64,000 bases of DNA from Favolaschia claudopus (Eukaryota > Basidiomycota > Agaricomycetes > Agaricales > Mycenaceae): the NCBI GenBank assembly GCA_037176885.1, contig JAWWNJ010000037.1:868001-932000 (forward strand), in the 5' to 3' direction. Under the pieces are notes generated by a model. It searched no databases. It was not told where the DNA came from and saw only the letters and a program-made list of their open reading frames with translations. This document shows positions 43,045 to 56,000 of the stretch, one piece after another (the stretch's first letter is position 1; every line of letters starts with the position of its first letter). The translations under genes and the position numbers were made by a program.

Positions 43045-44171
43045 ATTGAATTCTCAAAATTTCAGTTTTTCTTTGTATTCACAAACCAGCAGGGAAAATT
43101 AATGGACAACATTGCCAGCAACTCTGGCTCTGCAATGGTTCCGTAAAAACAATGTGAATCCATAGACCGATATTAGGGTGTTTCATGGTAGGCCGATTTG
43201 GGGCCCAACCTGAGCTCCAACGCTTTTCAAGTTGGACCTCAAGTTTTTGGCCGGTTTCAAAGTTGGAGTGCAAGTCTGGCTCGCCCCCTCGATTTGCATC
43301 CCAACCTTGTGCCCAATGTCGAAGTTGGGACGTGGCCAACTTCGCTCAGCCCACCGTAGCAACCCATCAAATCACCTTGGAAAGTTGAAAAGAGACAGAC
43401 GCGCCGGATTCACGCAATCAACTTCAGAGCTGAGAATGTGTATATTTGTAGTATTGACAACACTGTAGAAAGCTTGCCAGTGGATCAAGACAAGAGTCAA
43501 TACTTTTTGACTTTTCTTCTGCTTGCTACGAGTAGAGGTCTATATAAAAAAATATATCGACTATCATATATCTCATAGAGTCTGACTGCAGGAGACTAGA
43601 GTAGAGGCAACGTAGAAGCGGAAAGAGCAGCTTTGGTTTGTTTGTCAACGAAAAATCAAAGATTGTGGGTCGTTTCTGGGATGAACATCCGCCTCATGTC
43701 AACTCGGATAGAGCCGGATTTCTCCAATTAAAACATTGTCCGCGTCCCTGACCACGAGCCATTCGCCAAGCTGGTCAACGGCGCTTCGAATTCTTGCCCG
43801 CATTCGAAGAATTCCAGGTAAGCAGATTCAATGTTCTTCCTATTTCCAGTGGAGACTGGTCTTGAAGATCGTTTTTATTAATCTCGAAAGGACCCTACCC
43901 GCACAGACGCGAAGAGATTTCACTGGCTCGCTTAGAGCCTACCCTCGGCCCGGGAACAACAACAATTCAAGACTTCGAGTGCACAAAAGAGTCGGTCTTT
44001 TTGCGGAGGCAAGGCATAATTTGAAAATTGAGCTTGGGAGGAAATAGCTTTGGCTACTGGTCAATCCGCTAGAACATGCACGGTGTTGACAAAACTGATG
44101 GCAAGGGTGTCTAGCGTCGGAGCGTCGTAGAAACCTCGTTCTAAAGCTGGTGCTTAGGGAGTCCGCGCAAT
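43045..44171. other. Non-coding left part of the insert
   Basis: No gene. About 43190-43340 is a C/T-rich stretch with repeated AAGTTGGAC/CAACTT words, which looks like old repeat DNA. Confidence 0.4.
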
Positions 44172-44750
44172 CTTCGTAACATAGTCACTTCGGCTAAAAG
44201 TGCGAAAGTTCGTGACTGTGATGGAAAACTGTGAAAGTTCGTCACTTGAGGTGTTTTTTGGGAAACTTCGTCACTTGGTATGTGAATTTATGACTGTCGG
44301 CCATCAAATATACTGCTTGCCTTGCTGTGACTGCCGAAGGCCAAATGAATGCACTGCCGAGGAGTTAGGGCAAGCGGAGCGCGCCCTAACTCCGGCAATC
44401 CAGCAAAAGAACCCCGCCCCGACGGGTTAAGGTTAGGGTGAAGACAGAGTGATCCGCGCGAACGTGGCTTTAGTGTGCCGACCTGAGCGGCCCCGGTTCG
44501 GGGGACCCCCCGAGCGAAGCGAGGGAGGGGAGGGGACGGGAATGGTCGGTCCCCTTCGCGCAAACTACGGCGAAGGGTACCAACAGTGCCGAATGCTCGC
44601 CGAGGAGTTGGCCTTGACGGCAGTTCAGTCTTGGCAGTCACTTACAAGTTACGAACTTTCTCAATTTTGAGCTCAAGTCACAAACTTTCGTAGATATTCA
44701 TCAAAGTCACGAAGTTTCTTACATTTAGCCGAAGTGACTAAGTTACGAAG
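44172..44750. mobile_element. MITE with long inverted repeats
   Basis: 579 bp. Outer inverted repeats 44172-44198 (CTTCGTAACATAGTCACTTCGG...) and 44724-44750 match at 26 of 27 positions, and weaker similarity continues about 25 bp further in. Subterminal GAAAGTTCGTGAC-type words recur several times on both sides. The G+C-rich centre has a hairpin GAGTTAGGGC...GCCCTAACTC (44364-44395) and another around GGGGGACCCCCC. No coding capacity. No clear target duplication. Confidence 0.75.
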
Positions 44751-45887
44751 GTGAGGTATACTCGTGCTTAGGCTATGCGCAGATTTCATTTTCCCCTGAG
44801 TGGTGTCGGTAGAAGGATCCAATCCCAGAATCCGAGGACGAATGACTGGGATATTCTTGATGTTGCTGAGGCGTTGGAGTAACTTGGCGGATAAAAGAGG
44901 CAAACAAGAAATTCGAAAATGGTGAGAGTGGTTGTAGAAAAGAGTAAGGAAGTTGACAAGTGTTGGACTGTCAAGTGCGAGTTACCTCCGCAGCGAATAG
45001 CATCAGTAAACGAAGAGATAGACTATTACTATGCGCATTGATATGGGTGCACGTAACTTCAAATCTCGGAGAATATAAACGACGATTATGCAGAGCCGTC
45101 GGAAGCGACAAATAACGATATCATTGAAACTCGTCAGAGTGCCGTTCGACCAGTATGAGCGGTGGGTCCCCAAGAGCGGGGAGAGTCAAGGAACTGTTGT
45201 CTATGGGCCGTGCCTGGGTACGCCTCAAGCGAGTCGACCGCAAGAGCTGATCAGCTCATGAGTCTGATACCAAGCTATACTGTCAACGCCCCACACCTCC
45301 AAAGTGACACACTCGAAATTGCATGGCCTTTGCCTCCCTGTGCAGGACCCAGAGCACAGTGGTGCGTTGTCAAAAGTGGGGCAGCTCGCGAACGAGCCAT
45401 TGAAGAGCGATTCGTCGAGGTAAAGGCCAGAATGGCCGTTTCTGACGTGTTATAAATAAAGACGTCCACTTAATCAACACAAGAAACATGTATTCACTAA
45501 CCCTCCGCTAAACGCACAGCGTAACGTGGTCGTTTTTTCTCGTCCACTTATATACATCGAATTGACCACTCGTCGGTATGTACCGCCACAGGAATCTAGG
45601 CAGCAAGTTAGCAGACATTTTTGAAAACCGAAAGTAAAGGAGTAAAGCAATAATAAAACAATGTACGATTCGCCTCCGCCATAATACTCCAAACGGGTAA
45701 TGTGTTGAGAGGGTCCCAAGGAAATCAAGTGGGAGTGACGATCCTGCCAGGAGAAGGCGTCATCGATGAATGTGCCAGTGAGTGCATCCACGTCATCGAC
45801 GTCGAGCATCATCCGCATCGACACCGCGCACGAGGAGAGTGTCGAGCGAAGGGCGAAGACGTGTGTCAAGAAAGTCCAGAGGAAATT
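44751..45887. other. No gene recognised
   Basis: Short unsupported frames only. The last 100 bp may contain upstream exons of the decarboxylase relic. Confidence 0.4.
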
Positions 45888-47115
45888 CAAGCGCGATAGC
45901 GGCTGAGAGGCTGGGGATACGGTTGCTGTATAAGCCTAAAAGGTGTGTGCGTGTGCGTTGGTTATTGGTCAATTTGCGCGGGCTGACAGTTTGCTTGCCT
46001 GCTTAGGGGATGAAAAGTCGAATGGAGGGCGGACGAGGTGGGTATTGTCTCGTACGCGCTGTGTGAGTCCATGGCTGGCGGGCTGGATTGATAGCTCGGC
46101 GGCTGCTGAAGTCGTTGTCCATCAAGCAGGGGATCAAGTATGACTCGCCCGAGTCTGCGCAGGATATACCGGGATTGATTGAGTTCCATGGCTGAAGGTC
46201 GACGACATCCTCGACCCGCTGGACTCTTTCAGTATTTTCCTCGTCAATGGTCATCGTGTCCTCATCGCACCGCTCGCTGACCTTGGGTCTGTAAAAACCT
46301 TCAATCAGTTCATCTACCGGTATCTCCCCCATGCCTGTCCTACCCCATGAATCTGACTCCGCCGGTGTCACTAGCAAATCAAGCCCTCCGAGCGCCCCGT
46401 CGAGAAGGCCGATGACCCCTACCGTCTCGTGAGCGCCGTGGACTGCCGCTTCATGGCCTTCGAGTGCGTATCGGAGGCCACGCGGCTGTGGATCAAGGGC
46501 TGCGAGTCCACCGTCGCGCGTCTGCTTGGTGACGCGTACAAGGACGAGGCGGAGCGCTACACTGGCGGGGCCCTCGCGATCTTCCGACTTGCGCCAGCTT
46601 GCGCCGCAGCACTGCCACCGCTTCCATTCGCTTGTGGACGGGACGATCGGGAGTATTGTATGACGTACATTGCGGGGGAGTATTTTATACCGTCAATGTG
46701 AGCCTTTTCTTTGCGGAGAGTCTGAAGGAGGTGTGTTCTGACGTTGTGGTGGTGGGGATAGCCTCAAGCGATACGCACCGCGCTGGACGTGTATGGCGAG
46801 AATGCGAGGAAGATTGTGCCGATTAATGGTCCGCAGTTTAGGAAGGTCACGGCGGTGTGTGTATGTGGTGATAATGGTAGGCAGCATTGAGACGATGGTG
46901 AAGGAGGGGGAGAGTGTGAAGCGCGAGCAGGAGTTCGGGTACTTTGCTTTTGGTGAGTCTCATTCATACTAATTCATGTCCTTGTAGGTGGATCGGCTAT
47001 CGTCCTGCTGTTTGAGAGGGACATGGTCGAGTGATGAGGATCTCTTGGTCAACGGACGTGCGTCGCTTGAGGCGCTGGCACGCGTCGGGATGGGTATCGG
47101 CGCCGGTAAGAACCT
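45888..47115 (+). pseudogene. Phosphatidylserine decarboxylase relic
   Basis: Exons in order on the plus strand: AERLGIRLLYKPK (45900), LLKSLSIKQGIKYDSPESAQ ending DIPG (46110-46175), after a frameshift LKVDDILDPLDSF, KTFNQFIYR (46295), and the near-perfect block DPYRLVSAVDCRFMAFECVS, EATRLWIKG, RLLGDAYKDEAERYTGGALA (46410-46580). HRFHSLVDGTIGS, MTYIAGEY, AIRTALDVYGENARKIVPI, VKEGESVKREQEFGYFAFG and GGSAIVLLFERDMVE follow, then VNGRASLEALARVGMGIG. The family converts phosphatidylserine to phosphatidylethanolamine. Here the GST processing motif reads GSA. Frameshifts occur near 46185, 46650, 46690 and 46865, and two bases are lost near 47028. Splice sites are still intact, so decay is recent. 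The N-terminal C2 region is not seen. Confidence 0.8.
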
Positions 47116-47289
47116 GAAGTCAGGGACGGTGAAAAATTGCACAAGAAGATGAAGAGTTGATTACTTTAGAATCACATATTCGAGCCAGATGTTCTGTAAC
47201 TTAAGCTAACTTTCCTCGCCTCCAGTAGCTTGCCGTAGAATTGTACGCAACTATCGTGTCTTCGTTTTCGTGGCAGCGTAATAAGGAAA

Positions 47290-48880
47290 CACCCCTCGCG
47301 ACTCCGCTTGTCGTCAAATATTCGATCCCTCCAATTTCGCCTGCAGTCCATTCAAGAGCTCGTCCGAAATGACCGTGCGCGTCTTGGCCCCGCCGCAGCG
47401 CTGCATCTCGCAGATCTTAACCTGCACGTCTGTAACGTAGACTTCGTAAAACGCGGTCGGCTTGCCGTTGCTGAAAATCATGAGCTCGGTGTATTCTTCC
47501 GTCGAGAGCGCGAGACCGGCGAGGACATCGAGCGAGGAGCTAGTGACACCACCTGAGATTGTCGTCAGCCAATCAAACCTCTCGGTATGCGTAAAGACAA
47601 CGCAACGCACCCTTGTTGGTGCTCGAATCCTTGAACAAAATGACCTTGCGCTTCTCGACATACAACCGCGCCTGCTCCGTGATAAACAGATTCGCGCCCT
47701 CGTCGATATACTTGAAGTGCGGCTTGCCCTCCGAGTCAACAGCGCAGCCATATTCACTGCTTCAGGCCTATACACCACGTCCATGACCAACTTCGGCACA
47801 TCGAATGCGATATCAAGACATACCGTCCGCCACAAGTAACGAACGAATCCGCTTTGAACCGCAGATGGGCCGCATTCCTGAAGTCCGTGCCGTCGATAAC
47901 AAGTTCCCCAGCTGCAGCTTCCAGTCAACAACCAACAGAATTCAAGCAGGAAAAGCAAGAGAATAACGCACAAGGCAAGTTGACATCATGATCCTCAACG
48001 CAAACCAAATACCCGTCCTTGCCGAGCTTGCTCTTGTCAAAGTGGCCGACAGGAACACGCGGCTTCGCAAGACGGATGAGCTCCTCGCGGTTGATGCCCG
48101 CCGGGTCAGCGAGGACACCGCTCCCGTCAATGATAGCGACGGTCTTGTCCAAGCTCAAGAGAATTTCGTTCGAGCCGAGATCACTGTCTACGAGTTCGTA
48201 TTAGATCAATACAAGGAGAACGAGTAAAAGAATAGGAAGAACTCACCCGGCTCACCAGTCTGCACCTTCGTCACATCCTTCTCCCTCCTTATACAGCCCC
48301 AAGACATAATGCCGGATACTGAACGACGTCATACCATACCGATCGTGCGGCACCCCGCTTGCAAGCGTCTCGGCGCTCTTGCCCGTCGTGAACGACTTCC
48401 ACCACGTGTCGGCGCCCCGCTCGCGTGCGTGAACTGTGAGAGCAGAATAGCATGCTAATACGACTCGCAGAAATAAAAGCGGAAATGTTAAGGAAAGGAT
48501 GTCGAGAAAGAGGTTTCGGAGAAGAAGAAAGGATTCCAGAAAAGGAAAAGCACGAAACAACTACACTCACCCGCCGCTCAATCCATCATATTCGCCGTCC
48601 CCTCATCAGGCCCAAAGAACGACACCTCAGGCTTGCCATACAAATCCACCAACGGCTCCTTGATCCCCGGCGACTGCCCCGTATCAAAGAGATCCACAAT
48701 CGAATCGACGTACTGCAGGCGCGCGGGGCGGCGCCGAGGCTGCGTTGGTGCATGGTATCAGTGTTGTGAAGAGACGGACGGAATGGAGGAGGATGAAGAG
48801 CTGACCCACCTAGGCAAAATCGACATTTTCGCAATTTTGACCGCTTGGAGTCGGGGTCGGTGGGGGCGGGGCCGTCGGCG
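47290..48880 (-). pseudogene. NAD-specific glutamate dehydrogenase relic (large fungal type), C-terminal half
   Basis: Minus-strand exons in order: frame-shifted VDSIVDLFDTGQSPG-like and KPEVSF..GPDEGT-like stretches near 48720-48600; RERGADTWWKSFTTGKSAET and GVPHDRYGMTSFSIRHYVLG (48420-48300); DKTVAIIDGSGVLADPAGIN and REELIRLAK (48150); VGHFDKSKLGKDGYLV; after an intron VIDGTDFRNAAHLRFKADSF; RPEAVNMAAL; then one base shifted DSEGKPHFKYIDEGANLF and RLYVEKRKVILFKDSSTNK. After another intron come GGVTSSSLDVLAGLALSTEE and RTVISDEL...LEGSNI, then a frameshift. The enzyme oxidises glutamate to 2-oxoglutarate with NAD. At least two single-base shifts and missing N-terminal parts make it non-functional. 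Convergent with the decarboxylase relic. Confidence 0.8.
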
Positions 48881-48899
48881 CTGCGCAGGTCAGATAACG

Positions 48900-50409
48900 T
48901 TGCCAAGAGCTTGCAGATCTAACGTGTAGATTGTCGAAAACGGGATCTCACAGCCAAAGATAGTTTCTGGTAAGCGAAGGCGCTCGAATGTTGAACTTGA
49001 TATGTCAATCTGGGCCGGCCAGTTTCGCTAAAGAGCCCTTCACGAAACGCCGAATGCCTATGACTCGAATGCCGCAAAGTCGCCGTCAAGACACCGCGAA
49101 GATAACAGATAAAAAGTTTTCGCAAGAGCAAGCCGGGTGTAAACGCCACCAAACAGACTTTGACAGTTCAACAAGCGTAGGCCGGTGTAGAGTGCTGGGT
49201 TTGACGCGCCAGCGCAGGACTAGAGATTTGGTCCTGGGGATTGTGTTGTCGGTGTGCAGTAAGGTGATGTGTCAAGTTCCTTCCAAGACAAGCCGTTGAC
49301 TATGAGGTGAGATAAACAGAAGAAATTGGTGTCCGCCGTCAACTGAGTGGATTCAAAGACAAAGGCTCGATGGGCTTGGACGACTCAGGACAACTTGAAG
49401 CCTGGGACAAGCGGGAAAGGAATGACAGTTGGATGGACATTTATAGCGTCAAAGAGTCCAAGCATGTCTTGAGCATGTCTGACTCTGGAGCTTTCTAGCT
49501 CTACAAACTGCTGGGTCTGTGACGCGCGACATTGGATGAATGAAGTTTTCAAGCTGCTGGCAACTGCTCAAGAAAATCGTGGGAATTGATCTGAATCACA
49601 GGTGTGACTAGTCGGACGTGACACTCGCCAATCCTCGCCAATCTGCCTTCCTGAGCCTCCTTCCTGAATCCTCCCTCCTCCTTCGCCAAGACCAAACTCT
49701 AGCTTCACGAAGTCGACGCGATGACGTTGCGGCAACACTAACGTCGACCTCCTTTCAATCGACATCCTCGCCACTGACACTCACAAGGAACTGCTCTGTC
49801 GTTGCCCTATTCATGTAGAACGAACTCCACACTCCAGTGCAAGCTCCAGTGTCGCGAAACTCTGACTGAAGGTGGAACTTTTAACTTGGATTGTATCTCA
49901 TTTGCAATGCAATAAATAGAGAATCTGTTTAACTCAATGCTTTTGGGCTGAGTATCAGACTCAAAGGTCTCCCTCCACTTGGTCTCAACCACTTTCGCCT
50001 CCAAAACCAACACCGAGCGAATGATAGCATTGATTGCCTGCCCCTTCTGTCTTCTTTCACGACCTTGATATTTCTTATGTTGTCTGCTGGAAGTTTGTTG
50101 GCTTTATTGACTGAGCCCTGCAAAACGGACAAAAGATTGAGACCTCCGAGCTGTGCCAAATGGTTCTACGAAGATAAAGACACAGTTTAGTCCTATGAGC
50201 TCCTGTGTCGCAGGTCAAACATATAAACACGTCGCCCCAATCTTACTCTTCATCTATCCTAGTGCACAATCCTAGAAACGCTCCCTCATTCCTGCGTCGC
50301 TCGAATCCCCGCGTTCTCTTTGCTGGTTTGTTCTTGAGCTGTGTTGGATAACGAGCCAGTCATCTGTCTACCTTCTCCACCAAGGGCGCTTCCGAAAATA
50401 CAAAGTTCG
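48900..50409. other. No gene recognised
   Basis: Short frames only, no motif and no repeat seen. Confidence 0.45.
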
Positions 50410-52120
50410 GCGAATATGGTCAGCGCCCACACTACCCGAAGTTGAGCGTGTTACCGTCACCGTCGACGGTGCACGAGTGACGGTTCTGGGACCGCAAGTG
50501 ACATCCCAGGCACCCTCAGCAACTGTTACCGTCACCGCCGAGGTCTGTGCGCCGAAGGCCGATATTCCAGAGGAGCCTTCTATCGTCTTGAATGGTCCTC
50601 CGACCGAAGCATTACAAGGTGCGTCGGACTTAATTTTCCCTGCTCAGTAGCGGGCTGACTTTCAACGTCGATAATTTGCGAGATGATGTGCAATCATCAC
50701 TTTGTTTCCGGGCACGGGATTTAGTGAGTGCTTCGTACATCCCTCTTTGCGCGCTGCTAACTTGCTCCGACCAGCAAACGATGTCATGGCATTTGTACAC
50801 TATTCATTCATCACTGTCGCGTCTGCATGCCTGACAATATATTTTGCAGATGAACCTACTGTATCTCGCCATATTAACCCAAAGAATTTTCGTAATGCCT
50901 TCTTTTATCCCAACTCACGTCACAACTGCCGCCCGTAAAACCGTTCCTCCCATCGACTTTGGTGGTCTAATCGACATCCCCCAACTTTCGAAGGAACTAG
51001 GAATGCCTGTGCTCGAATGGTGGCAAGTCATAGTGCCAGTGCGCTCACTCTTCTGCTCCCTCTGTATGCTGACGCAACTCGTAGGATCCAAGACGATCGA
51101 TCCATAGGCTGCTGCAGCATCTGGAAAGCCGTCAGTACGAGAAACAAGGATGCTCAGCGCCTATCACCCTTCATCTTGGCGAGTCTCTCCTGTCATCGGT
51201 GTTTGCTCAGTCGAATAACCTGCATCTTGCAGATATATTGTGGACTACCCTCCAATACGGATCAAGCTTCTTCAAGACTTGTCCGAAGAATCGCATGCAC
51301 AATTTACCTCCCTCATGGCCTCCACTTTTCCCGATTTGCGGGCAAGAGCCTCCGGCCCTCGACCCCCTCGCTCTGCCTCAAGTTAACCTGGTTTGATAAC
51401 ATGTATTGGATCGTGATATCGAGGTGCGTACGCTATCCATCATTTTGCTTTGTCGAGACTCGAGACTTCTCATTTCACCATCCAGCCGTACGACTACAGC
51501 ATCACCTGGCGCTTCCTGGGCAAGAATCTACATTGGTACCACGGATAGATCTGGCGCGCGATAAAGACATCCGCCAGACATTCAGCCTACCGACTCGGAG
51601 CCCATACGTCCTGTACGTTCTCTGTACATCCGTCCAGACCAAACTCACAACAATCCTCTTCACAACAATCCTCTTCGGCTGCCGCAGTACATTACTATTC
51701 ACGTCCGTCATAACGACTTTGCCAGCTGGTGCGAAGTCCTTGTCGACGAATGCTTCGCCCGCTCTCCGCCTTTGCGCGCCGCATCGAAGAAGTCAAAGAA
51801 GAGTTGCGAACCACAAGGGCATCTTCGTTGAGCGCGTCATCGTCACCAGCGACGAGAAGACTAGCACGTTTTGGGACGAAATGGCCTCGTTCGACTGGTA
51901 TCACGTCGACCATTGCCAAAACGGTGGACACATACAAAGGGTGGTATCCCATTCTTATCTATGCGGCGATCCAGTCGGGCGGGATGGGGTTGGCCGGCAC
52001 GGATTTGTCGACGGTGTGGATGATTGCGGCGCATCGGGTCAAGGCGTGGCAAGGAGGTGTGTCGCGGATGGTGAAGTGGGGTAGGCCGGGGTAGACGATC
52101 AGCGGGGGTATGCATTTCAG
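50410..52120 (+). pseudogene. O-fucosyltransferase-like protein relic
   Basis: Blocks in order: a threonine/valine-rich stem VTVTVDGARVTVLGPQVTSQ (50440-50560), NDVMAFV, MNLLYLAILTQRI, PSFIPTH, PPIDFGGLIDIPQLSKELGM and PVLEW (50940-51020), IKLLQDLSEESHAQFTSLMA (51270), YDYSITWRFLGKNLHW (51490), ITIHVRHNDFASWCEVLVDE (51690), PLSAFARRIEEVKEEL, KGIFVERVIVTSDEK, WDEMASFDWYHVDH, WYPILIYAAIQSGGMG, AGTDLSTVWMIAAHRVKAWQ and MVKWGRPG (52085). I recall full-length Agaricomycete proteins with this pattern; the HVRHNDF segment fits the GDP-fucose O-fucosyltransferase-like fold. Frameshifts near 51755 (one C lost) and 51815, and stops in the middle, break it. A signal or membrane segment is not visible. 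Confidence 0.6.
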
Positions 52121-53096
52121 AAACCCCCAAACGCACCTTGTAGGCTCATAGCAGTCTCGTAGCAAACCACATTCTACTCCTTCTGCGGTGCAGGACGAAA
52201 CTTGGTGTCGCCAAATTTGAAAAATGTCGGTGTCGGGAGAATTCCATCAGCCCGCTGTGCCACACGGTTCGGCGTGGTATTGAGCGCAGTCGATGCCAAC
52301 AGCGAGGCTTCTTCTGTGCGTGGAGTCTATGGGGCGGCGCGGAAGCGTTTTGTTGGAAGATGTCAATGAGGACAGGAGCGTGGGAAAACATCAATCCTGA
52401 TCCGCCCCCGCGTTCACCAAGCGTTCACACTTGGCTTTCATTGACCTCGACAAGTAAATAAAATGAGAGGAAACAATCCAATGGATGACTTCCCATAGTG
52501 GTAAATATTTTTTTTGGAATATATTTGCTTTTCCGGAGGAGATGCCGGGGGACCCCATCGGGCTCAGATCTCATTTCATCTGTTTTTAGCCGGTACTAAA
52601 GCTTGTTAAACGGTAAATCTGGTCGGGGGGTAGGGACCCCCCGTTCAGATTTAATCCGCCTGCTTATCCACTGAATAGATGATTTTGGGAAGTCTGTACC
52701 TTATGCCGCTCTCGGATGCTCGGTTGTTCCCGTTTGCCTTTCGTCGGCAACCGTCGGGATCCACGAGTGGTGGTGATGCCGGGGGCGAAAATTGGCCCGT
52801 TTGATGGCCGCAGCCAGATACGCGTATTGACGCGTCGCAAACGCGTCGAGACGCGCACAAGAGATGGAACAGGCTCCTGCAGGCCTCCCTAGGAGTTGTC
52901 AACCTGTGAGAGAGTTCTGAATTAAATCATTCCGTGTCTACCAATAAAAAGGCATGCTGGAAACGAACGGATATTATTTCGACACCATCAAAGCTTGTAT
53001 GTTGGCATCATTGGCACCCCTTCAAAAACAATAAGAAATAAATACTACTATGGGAAGTCAACCAATCCTATGTACTCAGTTCTAGCCGCACTCGAT
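52121..53096. other. Non-coding, repeat-like
   Basis: Contains GGTCGGGGGGTAGGGACCCCCCG (52621-52643) and GGGGGACCCCATCGG (52546-52560), hairpin-forming G/C runs, and ACGCGTATTGACGCGTCGCAAACGCGTCGAGACGCG (52819-52855). Probably transposon-derived but unclassified. Confidence 0.4.
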
Positions 53097-56000
53097 CTAC
53101 CCCAAATTTCCTTCAGGAGGGTGAATTATCAATACGAGAAATTTGATCAAGATTTTTATTAATTTCCGCGAACGCGAGATGCGTACAAGAGAACTTAAGA
53201 GAGACACAGGCAAACGGGAAATGAGAGGAGGAGGGGAAGACTGAGAAAGATTGCGACGAGCGCGGTCGGGTAATCGAATAATGAAATGAAGAAATGAAGA
53301 GAAAAAAAGTATGGCATCGAAATCCATTGCAACGAGATATCGAGGACGTCTCTCACTCATCCAACTCACCCTAACACCCCGAAGGACGTATGTGTATCCT
53401 CCCTGAAATCCGCACGACTCCAAGCGACAATCACTCACCGTCTTCCGCTCGACCCACACTCTCCGCCCACATCGCCCACATATCACCACACAGACACCTC
53501 GCCGTCCTGGCATCAAAGCGCGTTCCAGGTATCGGCGTGTCAGCGCGCGCTGGCAGCTCGCGTGTTCTTGACCAGTAACGTAGCGGAATGTGAAAATGGT
53601 TTGAACAACACAGCGTCAGCATGAGAAGGAAATAAGAAGCAGAACAGAAAAGGAAGACAAAAGTATAGGAAAAAGGCGGGCCCGGAAGCACAAAGCGATG
53701 ACTGCTCACCCGCACAACAAGAACGGTGCAGATCCGCTCCGACATCTCTCCGCGTGCTATATCGGCTTCCATCCGCCAGCTGGCCTAGAAGAGAGCCCTC
53801 TCCAATTTGCACCCAGAACTCCCCGTTCCATGCTCGCATTCATCCCGGTTCTCCACTTTACGGTCACCCCCACCTCCAGCACCCCGTGCGAACGCACCAA
53901 CACCCTGGCCTCTAATACCAAAGCGAGCATGAAATGCATTTCGGTGACAATGGAATAATATTACATTCCGGCATGCGCGAGACTGCGAATAAACTTTGAC
54001 AAGGAAACGGACAACAACGCGTGTCGATGCCTCCGTCTGGCTGGCCAATTTCCGTGGTGCATGATGCGTCGTCGGCGTGTGCCCGTGAATGGTGGTAGCA
54101 CACATTTCGGAAAATAGCAGAGAGGAGTCAGGACGGGATACAGCGAAATAGCCGGAATGCAAGAAGCGAAGACGAGATGCAAGACAAAGAAGGGAAAAAA
54201 GAATGCAGAGAAGAAGAGAAAGTAGGGAGTACGAGCACGAAACAGGCATCGCACGCAGTATGAGTCGCACCCCAACGAATGCGCATGCATCACGCATAGG
54301 CACCGCTACCCTGACTCGTTCTCGTCAGAGTTCGCCGCATGGATCTGGCCCACAAGGAAACGACGCAACGACTCGCGGCCCTGAGGCATCCGTATCTGGA
54401 GACCTCACGCCCCATCCCACCCGACCGTGACCATGTTGACGACTTCCACCCCAACCGGCACGCTCTGCACTCCCCGCATCCATCACCAAACCAGGCTCGA
54501 CAGTCTGAACGTCTCGCCTCTCGCGCCACTACCAAATGATAGGTTGAGATTGCCAAGGCTGAGATTGCCAAGCCTGAGACAACGTCAGCCCGACGCTGCA
54601 TCCTCGTATGGACATGTCCCTAAACGCATCAACGTGCCGCGTCCGAATCATTGCGGAATCTTCGTGGCTAGTAGCATATACGTGCAGAGACCAACATGAT
54701 GTTGGGAGCTAGAGGAATTAGAGCGTCAGCGTTGGGGCAGTGGAGCGCGAGGAGGGGAAAGAGAAATGACAGGAAGGAGATGTGGAAAGGGGGCACGAAG
54801 AACGGGGGCGATGGTGACGGAAGGAAGAACTCCAGGTGAGGGAACGCCGTCCCAAAGACCGAATTCCGTACGATGTGGAGGGCGCTTGCCCTTCGCTCAT
54901 ACACCGATCGGCGCCGACCACTGGCACCATATGACGGCACTCCTGCAACCATCCACGCAGACGAGAGGCAAGCAGATCAGCCGCCGCCGCGCAGTCTCCC
55001 CGGCCTCGCACCTCACCGCATCGACCGTCGAGCATGCCTCCACATCTACATCCCAACTCGCCTCCGCCTTCCGAACTCACACAAGCAAACATGTATCTCC
55101 TGACGCTGCGCGCCGAGCCGACCCAAGTACAGGACGTCATGGAATCCCCGAGCTCGAAGCCAGAGCCGACTGGGTGCGACGAAGTGCAGTCCGGGCGCGA
55201 GTGCCCGTATACGGTGGCGGGCAGAGGCGAGAGGCGAGCTCAGCACCGTCTTCCTTCCCGCATCCTGCCCCATTGACGGTCAAGCGCGTTTCGACATGCA
55301 CATCATGATCACCATCATGCACACGAGAAAACGTGTCGACCGACCCAGAGGGAGCCCCGTCGTCCACCCCGAGGGTGATTGGGTGGTGGTTAGAGGGGAA
55401 TCCTGAGTGTGGCGGCGGACGGAGGGAGAGGCGGAATGCGGAGACGCAAAGAAGACAGAAAAAAATAGAGAAGAGAGAGACGACACGCCGCGATGAGGAA
55501 GCGAGCGCGCTCGTATCGCGGGGCTGAAGAATGGAGAGAAGAGGGACAAACACCCTTAAATTCTGCCCCCAAAGCAAACGCAGAGCGAAGGAAGAACGAT
55601 CGTGGCGTTGTTGGATGGCGCCGCGCACCGACAAGACGAAGAAAGGGAAATGAAAACAAAGAAGAAACACATACCAGCACGATGAGCTCGATGGCTTCGT
55701 CGCAGTGCTGCGGCTTGCTGGCGACGTCGATGGCGGCCGAACTCCCGTCGCATTAGGCAGACGCATTCGTCTGTACCGCGTGCGCATCCGTTGCCTACGG
55801 GGAGATCGTTGCGGAGCGTCAATCGACGCGACGAGATGTCGCTGGTGTTGACATCGAGACGGAGAGCTGGAGCGTGCGCCACAGCCGGAGACCTTAAAAG
55901 ACGGAATAGGGATGAATACTGAGTTTTCAAAGAAATAAAGGAAAAGAAAGGGATAGGAAATGAGAAAACGAGTCTCACCTGCGATAGCGTAAACGCGAGC

